A DNA stretch of 64,000 nt. Origin: an uncultured Cocleimonas sp. GTDB taxonomy: Bacteria; Pseudomonadota; Gammaproteobacteria; Thiotrichales; Thiotrichaceae. Both the position numbers and the translations under genes were made by a program. The notes beneath the pieces were generated by a model. That model saw nothing but the letters and a program-made list of their open reading frames with translations, made no database searches and was not told the origin of the DNA. Of this stretch, positions 26,573-35,412 are shown one piece after another; the stretch's first letter is position 1; each line of letters starts with the position of its first letter. Where the stretch lies: assembly GCF_947495625.1 (NCBI RefSeq), contig NZ_CANLZW010000014.1, positions 1 to 64,000 on the forward strand, in the 5' to 3' direction.

Positions 26573-28348
26573 TTAAATGAATACCACAAATAAACCCGCA
26601 ACAATCAACCCAATCTTGATGATCATTTTGGGCTTTGCAATAAGCCCATAAGATACCAACGCCAATCCCAGCGCAAGTTTTATAAACACTAACAGCGCCA
26701 TTAGAGGATTAGTAACAAGTGTAATAATCGCGGGGTTTGCAATCATTCCTAATGGGATAATATAAAGTCCGACACCTAACGCCATTGCGGTAAATGCAAC
26801 CTTCAGCCAGTTTTCACCAATCATTCCCGCTGCGATAAAAACAGCGCCGCAAACCGGGGGGGTGATAGTAGATAGAAGCGCAAACCAGAATACAAATAAG
26901 TGAGCGATCAGTGGTTCTAGTCCCAATTTTTGTAAAGCAGGACCTGCAACCGATATACAAATCACATAAGCTGCGGTGGTAGGCACTTCCATGCCTAAAA
27001 TCAAACAGGCCAAGGCGGTAAGCAATAATGCGGGCCAGATTTGTTCGCCACCTACGGATAGAATCAAAGAGGTGATTTTGATGCCCAAGCCAGTTTGCCC
27101 AAGCACACTGATAATCAAACCTGCGCATAAAATTATGGAGGCAATCACTGCGATTTGTTCACCCGCATTTAGGCAAACATTTTTTAGACGTTGGCTTGTT
27201 TTCTTAAGATCAAAACTTAAATTGGCATCGAGAAATAGCAGAATAAATCCCGAAAGAATCGCTCCGGCTGCAGCAAACTGGGGTGTATATCCACCGATAA
27301 ACATCAGTCCCAGTAATATAATAAAAGGTACGGCGAAGAAGCTTGCTGTGATAAATACGGTACGTTTTTCGGGTAATTGATCTTTTGCCAATGGCTGTAA
27401 ATCGAAACGATCCGCATAGGCGTTTATACCTATCCAAACAGTGAAGAAATAAAGAATCGCAGGCAGAATGGCGGCTCCCATGATCTGGGTATAAGGCGTT
27501 CCAGTCAGTTCTACCATGACGAAAGCACCCGCTCCCATCAGTGGAGGCATGATTTGTCCGCCCGAAGACGCTACAGCTTCTACTGCACCGGCGAGTCGTT
27601 TCGGGTAGTTAAGCTGCTCCATCGCTGGCAGGGTGATGGCACCGGTTGAGGCGACATTGGCAGAAGCCGAACCAGAGATTGAGCCAAACAATGCGCTGGA
27701 TAATACCGAGACTTTAGCGGCCCCCCCTTTAAGTTTGCCAGCGGCTGCTGTAGCAAGATTCATAAAACCTTGTCCGGCTTCACCGGCATTTAATACCGCA
27801 CCCATAATCACGAATATCGCCACGATATTTACTGATACGCCAGTGAGACTGCCCCATAAGCCACCTTCAGCGACGGTCATGGTTCCTAGAAAACTTTCGA
27901 TGGGTAAGCCAGGGTGGCCAAATTCACCGGGTAAATGATTACCGAATAATCCGTATAACAGAGCCAGTGCAGCTATCGTTGGCAGTGGCCAACTGATCGC
28001 GCGACGCGCCATTTCTAATACACAAATAATCAGAAAGCCGGCAAACCAGATCTGCCATTGGCCTTCCAAAGATCCGTATTGATCTGATAATAGCTCATGA
28101 TTGAAGGCGATATAAAAACAGGCTGCTAAACCTAATACTGTAAACACACCCCCCCACTTTTGGGCACTTTTTGTTTTAGCCAGAAAGATAAACACCCACG
28201 GAAGTGCGAGCGCCATATGCAAAGGGCGACTGACTAAGCTTGGGATTAAACCACTGAAAATAAGCCAGATATGAAAACCCACTGAGAGTGCGCCGAGGAG
28301 CACCCACAGTGGTTCAGTAGAGCCGAGTGGCTCTTTTTTATTGAGCAT
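26573..28348 (-). CDS. TRAP transporter permease, fused DctQM (TAXI type)
   Basis: A 591-residue inner-membrane protein with about 16 helices: an N-terminal small-permease (4TM) part and a DctM-like large part from about residue 150 with GSISGSASANVASTG and GGQIMPPLMGAGAFVM, the family signatures. It imports an organic acid with Na+ together with the TAXI binding protein encoded just upstream. Slightly shorter than many fused permeases. In the cytoplasmic loop at residues 58-69 (KTKSAQKWGGVF) the coding DNA is a copy of the window's G-rich repeat in reverse, with its TAG changed to TGG. Confidence 0.88.
   Translation of the reverse strand: MLNKKEPLGSTEPLWVLLGALSVGFHIWLIFSGLIPSLVSRPLHMALALPWVFIFLAKTKSAQKWGGVFTVLGLAACFYIAFNHELLSDQYGSLEGQWQIWFAGFLIICVLEMARRAISWPLPTIAALALLYGLFGNHLPGEFGHPGLPIESFLGTMTVAEGGLWGSLTGVSVNIVAIFVIMGAVLNAGEAGQGFMNLATAAAGKLKGGAAKVSVLSSALFGSISGSASANVASTGAITLPAMEQLNYPKRLAGAVEAVASSGGQIMPPLMGAGAFVMVELTGTPYTQIMGAAILPAILYFFTVWIGINAYADRFDLQPLAKDQLPEKRTVFITASFFAVPFIILLGLMFIGGYTPQFAAAGAILSGFILLFLDANLSFDLKKTSQRLKNVCLNAGEQIAVIASIILCAGLIISVLGQTGLGIKITSLILSVGGEQIWPALLLTALACLILGMEVPTTAAYVICISVAGPALQKLGLEPLIAHLFVFWFALLSTITPPVCGAVFIAAGMIGENWLKVAFTAMALGVGLYIIPLGMIANPAIITLVTNPLMALLVFIKLALGLALVSYGLIAKPKMIIKIGLIVAGLFVVFI
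28147..28159 (-). repeat. G-rich core repeat, copy 10, inside a coding sequence
   Basis: On the minus strand: AAGTGGGGGGGTG, one mismatch to the core, preceded by AAAAAGTGCCCAA and followed by TGTTTA. The longer context equals that of the intergenic copy at 48209. It encodes Lys64-Trp65-Gly-Gly-Val of the TRAP permease. Confidence 0.75.
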
Positions 28349-28400
28349 TTTTTATACTTTTATATTTTTTACTATTTTAGGTCTTATTGTAATTACTTGA

Positions 28401-29360
28401 TTAACGAAGCGCTTCAGGTACTTCAGCTTTGATTTCATCGTAATACTTCAATGCACCCGGATGCAGTTTGCCATAAACGTTTTCTAACATTTTTGGTGTA
28501 ACAGCATTCCACCACGCTGTATCTTTTCCAAGATTTTCTTTTTGCGTCCAGTAAGTCTTGGTTAATAAATACGCTGTATCGTCATCCATTTGAGTTGTCG
28601 CGTGCGCAACTACAGGTAATGATGTGGTCACAGTGTCTTTATCAACACCCGTGTAAGTACCAGCAGGGATCACTAGACGAGTGCGTTTGGTCTGCTTGAT
28701 CTGATCATCTGTTAACGATAGTAAAGAAATACCAGTGCTGGCTGCAGCTTCGATGACGTTAGGTGCAGGGTAAGAACCTGCAGTCACAAAACCATCAATC
28801 TGTTTGTTTTTCAACGCTGCAACGGCGGCATTTAATTCAGCACCCGCTTGTTTCACTTTACCTTCAAGACCGAATAGTTTTAGGTATTTTGTGCCTTCTT
28901 TAGCGCCGAATGAGCCTTTACCAATCAGCATTGTTTTTCCTTCTAATCCTGCGAAGTCAGTAATGCCGCTGTCTGCTCTAACTACGAAATGCATGGTGAG
29001 TGATGGAATAGGGAATAATGCACGGATGTCATTAAACTTAGGATTTCCTTTGCCTTTGAACATCGCGATTTCTTTTTGCGCTAATTTTACTAAAACCGGA
29101 GGGGTCGTGAATACATAATTGCCTGAGCGCTTTGCCGCTTCCATGACATTTTGTACCGAACCCTGACTTTCCTCAACGGTCACGATCACTTCGCCATCGC
29201 TGCCTTTTTTCATGGCTTCAGCTAGTTGAACTGCCATTTGATAATATGATGAGCTGGTTTTCGCAGATTTAAACGTTACGCGTGTTTCTGCCTGCGTGCT
29301 AAAACTAGTGGTTAAACCTAAAACTAGGGTAGCGATGAATACCGCAAATTGTGATTTCAT
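28401..29360 (-). CDS. TAXI-family TRAP solute-binding protein
   Basis: A 319-residue periplasmic binding protein with a signal peptide (ending TQAE/T). The mature start TRVTFKSAKTSSSYYQMAVQLAEAMKK and MLIGKGSFGAKEGTKYL fit the TAXI (TRAP-associated extracytoplasmic immunogenic) family, which often bind glutamate or dicarboxylic acids. AAGGATTC precedes the ATG. It is 52 bases upstream of the fused permease gene, making a two-gene TRAP operon. Confidence 0.88.
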   Translation of the reverse strand: MKSQFAVFIATLVLGLTTSFSTQAETRVTFKSAKTSSSYYQMAVQLAEAMKKGSDGEVIVTVEESQGSVQNVMEAAKRSGNYVFTTPPVLVKLAQKEIAMFKGKGNPKFNDIRALFPIPSLTMHFVVRADSGITDFAGLEGKTMLIGKGSFGAKEGTKYLKLFGLEGKVKQAGAELNAAVAALKNKQIDGFVTAGSYPAPNVIEAAASTGISLLSLTDDQIKQTKRTRLVIPAGTYTGVDKDTVTTSLPVVAHATTQMDDDTAYLLTKTYWTQKENLGKDTAWWNAVTPKMLENVYGKLHPGALKYYDEIKAEVPEALR

Positions 29361-29494
29361 AAATGAATCCTTCTGATTAAAAATAAACGCTTTTTTTATA
29401 GGTACAAATATAGAACTAATTGTAGATCTATAAGCGTAGTTTAAGATTGTTTGATTTTCCGTTAAATTCGATTATTTGTTAAAAAATGCCCTGA

Positions 29495-29507
29495 AAGTAG
29501 GGGGGTG
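29495..29507 (+). repeat. G-rich core repeat, copy 11
   Basis: Exact core preceded by AAAAAATGCCCTGA, 8 bases from the stop codon of the minus-strand RIO kinase gene. Confidence 0.9.
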
Positions 29508-29515
29508 ACTAATTA

Positions 29516-30367
29516 TTAAGCGTCATTCTCGCGTAAACGCTCTAAGCGATTTTGCTCTTCATCGAACGCTGCTTTTATTTCTTCAAGCACACCATCGACA
29601 TCAGCTGCAGTGGTATCAGCAACATACTCACCGGTTAATACGGTATCGGGTTGGAGTTTGCCTTCTTCATAGAGTTGCCAGATTTCTTCTGCGAAATGTG
29701 TTTCGTGTAGATAAGGATCAAACTGGCCGAAGTAAGTCACCATGTTCTGTACATCGCGAAATAGCATGGATTTGGCGTTGTTATTGGCGGCTGCATTGAT
29801 AGCTTGTGGCAAGTCGATAATCACTGGACCGTATTCGTCGAGTAACACATTGAATTCAGATAGGTCTCCATGGATTGTTCCTGCACACAGCATTCGCACC
29901 ACATCTTGCATGACGATGGCAAAGTTTTGAATCGCTTCTTCTTCGGTCATGGTGACATCGCCAAGGCGCGGAGCGACGTCGCCATTTTCATCGACGATTA
30001 ACTCCATCAACAGCACACCATCCAGACAACCATAAGGTTCAGGGACGCGCACATCGGCATCTGCGAGTAAATAGAGCGCATCGACTTCGGCGTTCTGCCA
30101 GATTTTTTCCTGTTCCTGACGGCCGAATTTAGAGCCCTTTTCCATCGCGCGGGCACGGCGGCTGTTTTTTACTTTTCGCCCCTCAGTATATTGAACTGCT
30201 TTTTTGAAGTTACGCTTGGCGGCTTCTTTATATACTTTAGCTGCACGTACTTCATTGCCACAACGCACCACATAGACATCCGCTTCTTTACCGCTCATTA
30301 ATCGACCGATCACTTCATCTACTAGGCCATCATCTACCAGAGGTTGTATTCTCTTTGGAATTTTAAT
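29516..30367 (-). CDS. RIO1-like serine protein kinase (PA4780 type), probable ATT start
   Basis: A kinase of about 283 residues: nucleotide loop RLMSGKEADVYVV, lysine in RAAKVYKEA, catalytic HGDLSEFNVLL and metal-binding IDLPQA. Relatives begin MKxPKRIQPLVDDGLVDEVI. That same sequence continues here upstream of the GTG at 30313 (KIPKRIQPLVDDGLVDE), with no ATG, GTG or TTG until a stop. ATT at 30365-30367 sits seven bases after TTGAGGAAAA and gives the expected N-terminus. So translation probably starts at ATT, or the gene lost its ATG and is made short from the GTG. Confidence 0.82.
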   Translation of the reverse strand: MKIPKRIQPLVDDGLVDEVIGRLMSGKEADVYVVRCGNEVRAAKVYKEAAKRNFKKAVQYTEGRKVKNSRRARAMEKGSKFGRQEQEKIWQNAEVDALYLLADADVRVPEPYGCLDGVLLMELIVDENGDVAPRLGDVTMTEEEAIQNFAIVMQDVVRMLCAGTIHGDLSEFNVLLDEYGPVIIDLPQAINAAANNNAKSMLFRDVQNMVTYFGQFDPYLHETHFAEEIWQLYEEGKLQPDTVLTGEYVADTTAADVDGVLEEIKAAFDEEQNRLERLRENDA

Positions 30368-30658
30368 GCGTTTTTCCTCAATTATTTCAGAAGCCCTTTT
30401 TACCTTATTTCCAGGTCTTAGGGAATATGCATGTTCTGTTTAATCCATGTTCTGTTAAATATAGGTTTAAATGCGCTTTAAATTCGTAGGGCTTTCATCT
30501 GCTTTGCTAAGATGCTTTGTTAAGATTTTAAATATTTTTCAAATATCGACCTATACTCAATCGTTAGTTTGACCAGCTCGAAAGTTTTAAATTTTAACCG
30601 GCTGTTAAACTACAATAGATCATACATCAAAATCAGTCACACAATCTGGAAGCGTAAT

Positions 30659-32056
30659 ATGCACAGTCTGAACAATGAATTAGAAATGCTCAAGCAAGTC
30701 ATCCAGGACTTTGAAAAAGAGCGACCTGTAAATACAGCGGGTTCAGCCAGAGAAGTACTCGAAACGCTGGATGTAGGCTTATCAGATTCGGGTTGCGACC
30801 AGGATACCTTGGTGGATTTCGCGAAGAAATATGTGGCGTTAAATCCTGATGTCAGCCAGACAGATTTCTTCAAATTATTATATTCCGGGATTAATGCGCC
30901 CGGATTGTTTGGTGAATGGGTCGCCAGTTTAAGCAATGCCAATATGCATACCTATCAAATGAGTCCTGTTGCCACTTTGATGGAGCTAGAGTTAATCAAA
31001 CAATGGAATCAGTTGATTGGTTACGAACAGGGTGAGGGCGTGTTAGTCAGCGGCGGTAGTCAGGCTAATCTGATTGGAATGATGTTGGGCCGACATCATA
31101 AACTGGGTGACTGTAAACGTTTGGGTTTACAAGGTAAAACCCTGATCGCTTATGTTTCTGACCAAGCGCATTACTCTAGTCAACGAGCAGCAAATTTATT
31201 AGGTATTGGCACCGATAACCTGATCGCAGTCGCCAGTGATGAAGATGGCAGAATCATTCCGGATGAACTCGAAAAAGAAATCAAAGCGTCATTGGCCAAA
31301 GATCATACGCCTTTCTATATAGGTTTAACCGCTGGCACTACGGTGATTGGTGCTTATGATCCGATTAAACCCTGTGCTGAAATCGCCAAACGCTATGACC
31401 TTTGGTTGCATGTCGATGGTGCCTGGGGCGCACCCGTTTTATTTAGTAAGGAACATCGCCATTTAATGGATGATGTGTCCCTATCCGATTCGATGAGTTG
31501 GGATGCGCATAAACTATTAAGCGTGCCGCTGACTTCTTCGGGGGTGCAGGTGAAAAAAGCGGGCATATTAAAAGAGGCGATTGCGGGTGGTGGCGGTGAG
31601 TACTTGTTCCATCAAGACGAGAATGCAGATTTTAATTTAGGCGAAAAATCCATTCAGTGCGGTCGCAGAGCTGATTCGCTAAAAGTCTGGATGAGCTGGA
31701 AAGCCAATGGCGCCAATGGTTTTGCAAATAAAGTCGATCATCTACAAGCGATGAAAAGACATTGCGTGGAGCAGATTGAAAACCATCCTCGTTTTAAACT
31801 TTTAGCACCCACAGCCTACTTGAATATCCTATTTAGATATGAACCAGAAACAGAACTGACAGAAGAACAATTGCGCGAGCTTAATATTACTATCTGTAAA
31901 AATCTGAAAAGCAAAGGATCTGCTTTTATCGATTACGCTAGCTTTAAAGGTCGAAGCGGAATTCGTTTGATTCTGGGCAATGTTGATACAACAAAGGAAA
32001 TCGTTGATAAGGTATTGGCATTGTGCGCAGCTGAAGGTGATTTACTGACCAAGTAG
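30659..32056 (+). CDS. Group II PLP-dependent decarboxylase
   Basis: A protein of about 465 residues in the glutamate/aromatic amino acid decarboxylase (group II) fold. The PLP site is SWDAHKLLSVPLTSSG with the Schiff-base lysine; also SGGSQANLIGMMLGRHH, HVDGAWGAP and RRADSLKVWMSWKANG. Closest in character to cysteine sulfinate or diaminobutyrate-type enzymes, but the substrate cannot be fixed by eye. The ATG at 30659 (MHSLNNELEML) is preferred: the 30 residues before it in the same frame look untranslated. Confidence 0.85.
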   Translation: MHSLNNELEMLKQVIQDFEKERPVNTAGSAREVLETLDVGLSDSGCDQDTLVDFAKKYVALNPDVSQTDFFKLLYSGINAPGLFGEWVASLSNANMHTYQMSPVATLMELELIKQWNQLIGYEQGEGVLVSGGSQANLIGMMLGRHHKLGDCKRLGLQGKTLIAYVSDQAHYSSQRAANLLGIGTDNLIAVASDEDGRIIPDELEKEIKASLAKDHTPFYIGLTAGTTVIGAYDPIKPCAEIAKRYDLWLHVDGAWGAPVLFSKEHRHLMDDVSLSDSMSWDAHKLLSVPLTSSGVQVKKAGILKEAIAGGGGEYLFHQDENADFNLGEKSIQCGRRADSLKVWMSWKANGANGFANKVDHLQAMKRHCVEQIENHPRFKLLAPTAYLNILFRYEPETELTEEQLRELNITICKNLKSKGSAFIDYASFKGRSGIRLILGNVDTTKEIVDKVLALCAAEGDLLTK

Positions 32057-32073
32057 ATTGTTGAGAAAAACAC

Positions 32074-32190
32074 CTAGCTCCGCATAAATTATTCGGCTAC
32101 GCCTCACCCTAAAGGGTCAGCTAAAGCTTTTGTCTCGCAAGCTCGGCTCTATTTAGGTTTTTTACAAAACAAAAACCTAATATCATTCCG
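32074..32190. repeat. Long intergenic repeat, type A module
   Basis: CTAGCTCCGCATAAATTA, then a hairpin-rich insert with CCCTAAAGGG, then CTATTTAGGTTTTTT paired with AAAAACCTA, then ATATCATTC. Same order as 36849 and 61480, but the stem reads AGG...CCT instead of ACG...CGT, i.e. both arms changed together. It joins the type B module at 32193. Confidence 0.75.
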
Positions 32191-32192
32191 CA

Positions 32193-32261
32193 AAGCATAA
32201 GTTCCTTTAGTCATTTTAAACAACAAAATGAAAAGTCACTTAAAAGTAGGGGGGTGACCTA
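32193..32261 (+). repeat. Long intergenic repeat, type B, with core copy 12
   Basis: GCATAAGTTCCTTTAG, hairpin TCATTTT/AAAATGA, AAAGTCACTTAA, then the exact core at 32244-32256 and ACCTAA. Near-identical elements occur at 42491 and 48251. It lies between converging genes, 3 bases before the Nudix stop. Confidence 0.85.
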
Positions 32262-32263
32262 AA

Positions 32264-32968
32264 TTATTCTTTTGGGTCATACCTTAGTGTTTTAATCAAA
32301 GAATGCGTCATTCGAGCGGTCGCACCCCATAATAATTCGCCGCCGTACTCTTTAAAATACAATACAGGAACGGGTTCTTCCACATTGGGTATCTGGCGAT
32401 AACGCACTTCGTAATTTTTTTCGTCCGCCAACCACTCTAGCGGCAGAGTAAAGGCATGGCTAACTTCTGAGGTTTGCAGGGTAAGTTCGTAAGGCCAACT
32501 TACTATTGCAACTACGGGGGTTACTTCAAAATGACTCACCGTAAAATGTGGGTTTAGTTCTCCCAGTACTTTCACATCATCAGGGTTTATTCCGATTTCT
32601 TCGTGGGTTTCGCGCAGTGCGGTATCTATCAATGATTGATCGGTTTTTTCCTGTTTACCACCAGCAAAGGCAACCTGTCCGCTGTGCATATCATTCTCGA
32701 TGATCGAGCGTCGAATAAATAATAGGTGCCAGCTATTTTCAATTCTAAGAAAAGGAATCAGGACTGCGGCTTTACGTTGTACTTTTTTTAGCTGGGCAGT
32801 GCGCTGGCTGTTTTGAGTAGTGTTGTAATTATTATCAAGTGGACTTTTATCAGCTGAGCTATTGGCATGTAGCGACGATGGAACATCAAAACTAGCTGGA
32901 ACTTGCCTGTTTAGGCGTTGTTGTATTTCTTCAGCGCTTAAGTTGTTGAAAAAGTTGTTAAATTTTAT
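32264..32968 (-). CDS. Nudix hydrolase, CoA pyrophosphatase type (NudL/YeaB-like)
   Basis: A protein of about 234 residues with a Nudix box GGKQEKTDQSLIDTALRETHEEIGI (G-x5-E-x7-REtxEEiG) and the pre-box VAFAGGK found in NudL, which hydrolyses coenzyme A and related compounds to 3',5'-ADP and phosphopantetheine. The start at 32968 (MIKFNNFF) is preferred to 33010: the upstream codons lie in a tandem duplication. Middle region N/S-rich at 30-60 is variable. Likely housekeeping. Confidence 0.82.
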   Translation of the reverse strand: MKFNNFFNNLSAEEIQQRLNRQVPASFDVPSSLHANSSADKSPLDNNYNTTQNSQRTAQLKKVQRKAAVLIPFLRIENSWHLLFIRRSIIENDMHSGQVAFAGGKQEKTDQSLIDTALRETHEEIGINPDDVKVLGELNPHFTVSHFEVTPVVAIVSWPYELTLQTSEVSHAFTLPLEWLADEKNYEVRYRQIPNVEEPVPVLYFKEYGGELLWGATARMTHSLIKTLRYDPKE

Positions 32969-32998
32969 CATTGTAAAACCATCTGTATCGTCTATTAG

Positions 32999-33038
32999 TA
33001 CTGAATTCATACTCAGTTTTTACTGAATTCACACTTAA
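32999..33038. repeat. Short tandem repeat, 22 bases x 2
   Basis: TACTGAATTCATACTC at 32999 recurs as TACTGAATTCACACTT at 33021, just upstream of the Nudix start. Confidence 0.7.
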
Positions 33039-33169
33039 ATTAACCTTAGCAGTTTGACTCCATTTTATCTAAATTTTAATCATTTAAATTTAGATATCAA
33101 GATACTGGTCGAAACTTATAACTAAGCTTATAGTCCTATCAATTAAGTTAATTAATAGAAGGTGTCGTT

Positions 33170-33484
33170 ATGTTTGAGAAAAATTTAAGTTGTGAGTTAC
33201 GCGTGGTCTTTGCAAGTTTGTCCGTAGTCTTTTTACTGACTGCATTGTTTGGCAAGTTTTTTGCCATTATAGGTTTAATTGCAACAGCATTTGTGGCGGT
33301 AACCGGAGTTTGTTTGGGTGCTAAAATTATAGGACCTGCGTTTTGTAAAAAGTCGGTAACCGATGCCCTAAGTTCAGCGACTGATGAAGTGAAATCAGCA
33401 GCCGATGAAGCTTATGACAATGTCAAAGATGCTACTGATGATATCGTCGATAAAGTTAAGGACAAAATATCAAAAAAAGATTAA
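33170..33484 (+). CDS. Small membrane protein with amphipathic Lys/Asp tail
   Basis: A 104-residue protein. Residues about 12-60 form two hydrophobic helices with glycines; residues 62-104 form a charged helix with the repeated pattern AxDEVxxxADxAxDxVKDA, like LEA or apolipoprotein-type amphipathic helices. GAAGGTG precedes the ATG and a strong terminator follows, so it is a real single-gene unit. Not a family I can name; perhaps an envelope stress protein. Confidence 0.7.
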   Translation: MFEKNLSCELRVVFASLSVVFLLTALFGKFFAIIGLIATAFVAVTGVCLGAKIIGPAFCKKSVTDALSSATDEVKSAADEAYDNVKDATDDIVDKVKDKISKKD

Positions 33485-33516
33485 TCGATATTATGTTTAA
33501 TTCATAAGGTAACATT

Positions 33517-33547
33517 AAAAAAGCCCGGTTATGCCGGGCTTTTTTTT
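33517..33547. terminator. Strong rho-independent terminator
   Basis: AAAAAAGCCCGG / CCGGGCTTTTTT stem with a 5-base loop and T8 run, between converging genes; works in both directions. Confidence 0.93.
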
Positions 33548-33596
33548 CTGTTTTAAATACTATGGGTCAATGTATCGCTACAGGTAAATGTAACGT

Positions 33597-34358
33597 TTAA
33601 TACCAGGCGTAATTGTTGTGATTCTGTCTTGGCTGAGACCAACGAGTTAATCGATTAGAACTTTTATGGCGAATATTGTTTGAAGCAACATCCTGCATAC
33701 GATTGATTCTTGATTTCTCATGACGGTTCAATCTGCCATCGCGCTTGTAATGAGCAATCTTGTTTTGAATCTGACGCTGTTCCTGACGCAATTGTTTTAC
33801 TTCTCTACGCACTAACTGACCATTTTCTCTACCCTGATGAATTCTGCGTTGCTGTCTTTTTTGACGCTCAAAAATTGATACGACATGACGTGGTACTTTA
33901 TTGTAATTTCCAGTGTTATAACCGCGGTTATAAATTACATTTGGTGCAGAACTACTCCAGGTAATTGAAAAGGATGATTTTGGCTTTTTGTGATGACGTT
34001 TAGTTACATAGCGCTTATCATTTCTGTGCTTGTTATGAATCTTATTATCTAGCTTCCTGATAATACGCTTATGTGGAAGATTTGATGGCTTTGGCGGTTT
34101 AGCTTTAACCACACGATGTGTTTGTTTGTGTTTTGAATTGTACTGTTTAGATGCATGCTTTTTTGCATCTCGGCTGTTTTGTTTATACGTTCTATGCTTT
34201 TGAGCACTTTGTTTATGATTTCTGTGTTGTTGGCTGCGGTTCTGGTCATTCTTATAGCTTTTATTTGGACCAAACTTAAAGTCATCCGCTGCTACGATTG
34301 AAGGTGTTACTACCGAAACCGTTAGGCCTAGCAATGCTATTAATAGTGAGTTCTTCAT
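33597..34358 (-). CDS. Exported, very basic protein with one ELT/REx repeat domain
   Basis: A 253-residue protein with a signal peptide ending VAA-DD. Residues 30-130 are rich in K/H/Q/N. The C-terminal ~70 residues share a repeat with the gene at 56918: RRIHQGRENGQLVRREVKQL, QNKIAHYKRDGRLNRHEKSR and QDVASNNIRHK. A similar repeat is common in uncharacterised secreted proteins of proteobacteria. Function unknown; the charge suggests binding to polyanions. An inverted repeat that includes its Shine-Dalgarno sequence lies upstream (34367-34442). Confidence 0.72.
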   Translation of the reverse strand: MKNSLLIALLGLTVSVVTPSIVAADDFKFGPNKSYKNDQNRSQQHRNHKQSAQKHRTYKQNSRDAKKHASKQYNSKHKQTHRVVKAKPPKPSNLPHKRIIRKLDNKIHNKHRNDKRYVTKRHHKKPKSSFSITWSSSAPNVIYNRGYNTGNYNKVPRHVVSIFERQKRQQRRIHQGRENGQLVRREVKQLRQEQRQIQNKIAHYKRDGRLNRHEKSRINRMQDVASNNIRHKSSNRLTRWSQPRQNHNNYAWY

Positions 34359-34366
34359 CTGATACT

Positions 34367-34442
34367 CCTTCCTGAGTTAGTTAATTTTTATAAATAGATT
34401 GTCACAACCTATGTAAAGTAAGAGGGGTGTAAGTCAGGAAGG
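34367..34442 (-). promoter_or_regulatory. Inverted repeat covering the ribosome binding site
   Basis: TCAGGAAGG, which holds the Shine-Dalgarno sequence of the 33597-34358 gene, is mirrored by CCTTCCTGA 59 bases further upstream on the same strand. In a transcript that includes both, the ribosome site could be paired shut. A possible TATAAA-type promoter between the arms would exclude the upstream arm. Confidence 0.4.
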
Positions 34443-34676
34443 TTTCGTTCTTTACACTTCTTTACAATTACTTATTAAAACTTACGTAATGAGTGTATTA
34501 AAGCTTAAAAATAGCGGGTAAATGATGGTTCGTGGGTCAATAAGGCAATGAATATAGATGATAATTTATTGATAAAGTAATTCTAACTTGGATCAAATCT
34601 AATCAAACCAGACAATTATTCTTAGTGTTTATTGATAGTGTTGTGGATATAAATACGTGTTTAAACAAGGCAAAAA

Positions 34677-34709
34677 AAAGCCGAAAAGCATTCTCAGCTT
34701 CTCGGCTTT
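34677..34709 (-). terminator. Rho-independent terminator of the HiPIP gene
   Basis: GCCGA-A-AAGC / GCTT-C-TCGGC stem flanked by A8, giving a T-run on the minus strand, about 50 bases after the HiPIP stop. Confidence 0.85.
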
Positions 34710-34761
34710 AGAGCACTTTTTACAGCGCTTTTACAAATCCTGATACAAAAGCTAATACAAA

Positions 34762-35100
34762 TTAAGCTTTTTTAACATAAGCCGTACACCAGCCTTTTGC
34801 GCTAACTTGCTTTCCAGCAAAGATAGTACATGTTCCTAATGTGTCAGATTTACTTGTGTATAAAGCACATGAAGAACAGCTCTGTTCAGCGGTGTGCTTA
34901 GTTTGAACAGCACCATCTACAGTGGCTGTATCTTTTTTGTAACCCAGGGCTATTGCCATTGGATCATCTTCAGTGACTTCTGGTAAATCATCAGCGTAAA
35001 CACTAGGTGCAACGATTGAAGCTGCTACAACAGCCGATAAACCAAAAAGGCTTTTCTTAAGAATGTTTCTACGTTTTAGATCAATAATACTTTGTTCCAT
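34762..35100 (-). CDS. High-potential iron-sulfur protein (HiPIP)
   Basis: A 112-residue periplasmic electron carrier. The Tat signal has KRRNILKKSLFG and a hydrophobic stretch to VYADD. The mature domain has four cysteines, Cys75, Cys78, Cys91 and Cys105, in the CxxC...C...C pattern that holds the 4Fe-4S cluster, with the conserved GWCTAY near the end. HiPIPs carry electrons between the cytochrome bc1 complex and terminal acceptors in purple bacteria and several sulfur-oxidising or halophilic gammaproteobacteria. AGGACTAAAAAA precedes the ATG; monocistronic, with its own terminator. Confidence 0.93.
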   Translation of the reverse strand: MEQSIIDLKRRNILKKSLFGLSAVVAASIVAPSVYADDLPEVTEDDPMAIALGYKKDTATVDGAVQTKHTAEQSCSSCALYTSKSDTLGTCTIFAGKQVSAKGWCTAYVKKA

Positions 35101-35412
35101 TTTTTTAGTCCTTTATTAGTTAGACATTATTTGTCATGACATCATCAGTAATGATAGCCATGATTGCTTGTGCGCGAACGAAAGTATCTTCCTTTAAAAA
35201 AACTGTAGCATTGATATTTATCACTCAATTTACTTTTATTTTTGCAATGAGTTTGAGCGCATTTTTTTAGAATAATAGGGGTGAATGACGAAGAAAAACG
35301 ATGGGGTATTTAGTGTGCCTGAATTGATTTTTAGCTAATCAGAAACAAAACTGCCGGAAAGAATTCCCGGCAGTCTTAGCGCTTTTATAGAGTATATAAC
35401 GCTTGGTGTGGC
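35101..35412. other. Intergenic region
   Basis: This 312-base gap holds the HiPIP promoter region on its left and the terminator of the next minus-strand gene on its right; no frame is supported. Confidence 0.5.
35350..35374 (-). terminator. Rho-independent terminator
   Basis: ACTGCCGG / CCGGCAGT stem, followed on the minus strand by TTTTGTTTC, 38 bases past the metY stop. Confidence 0.85.
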
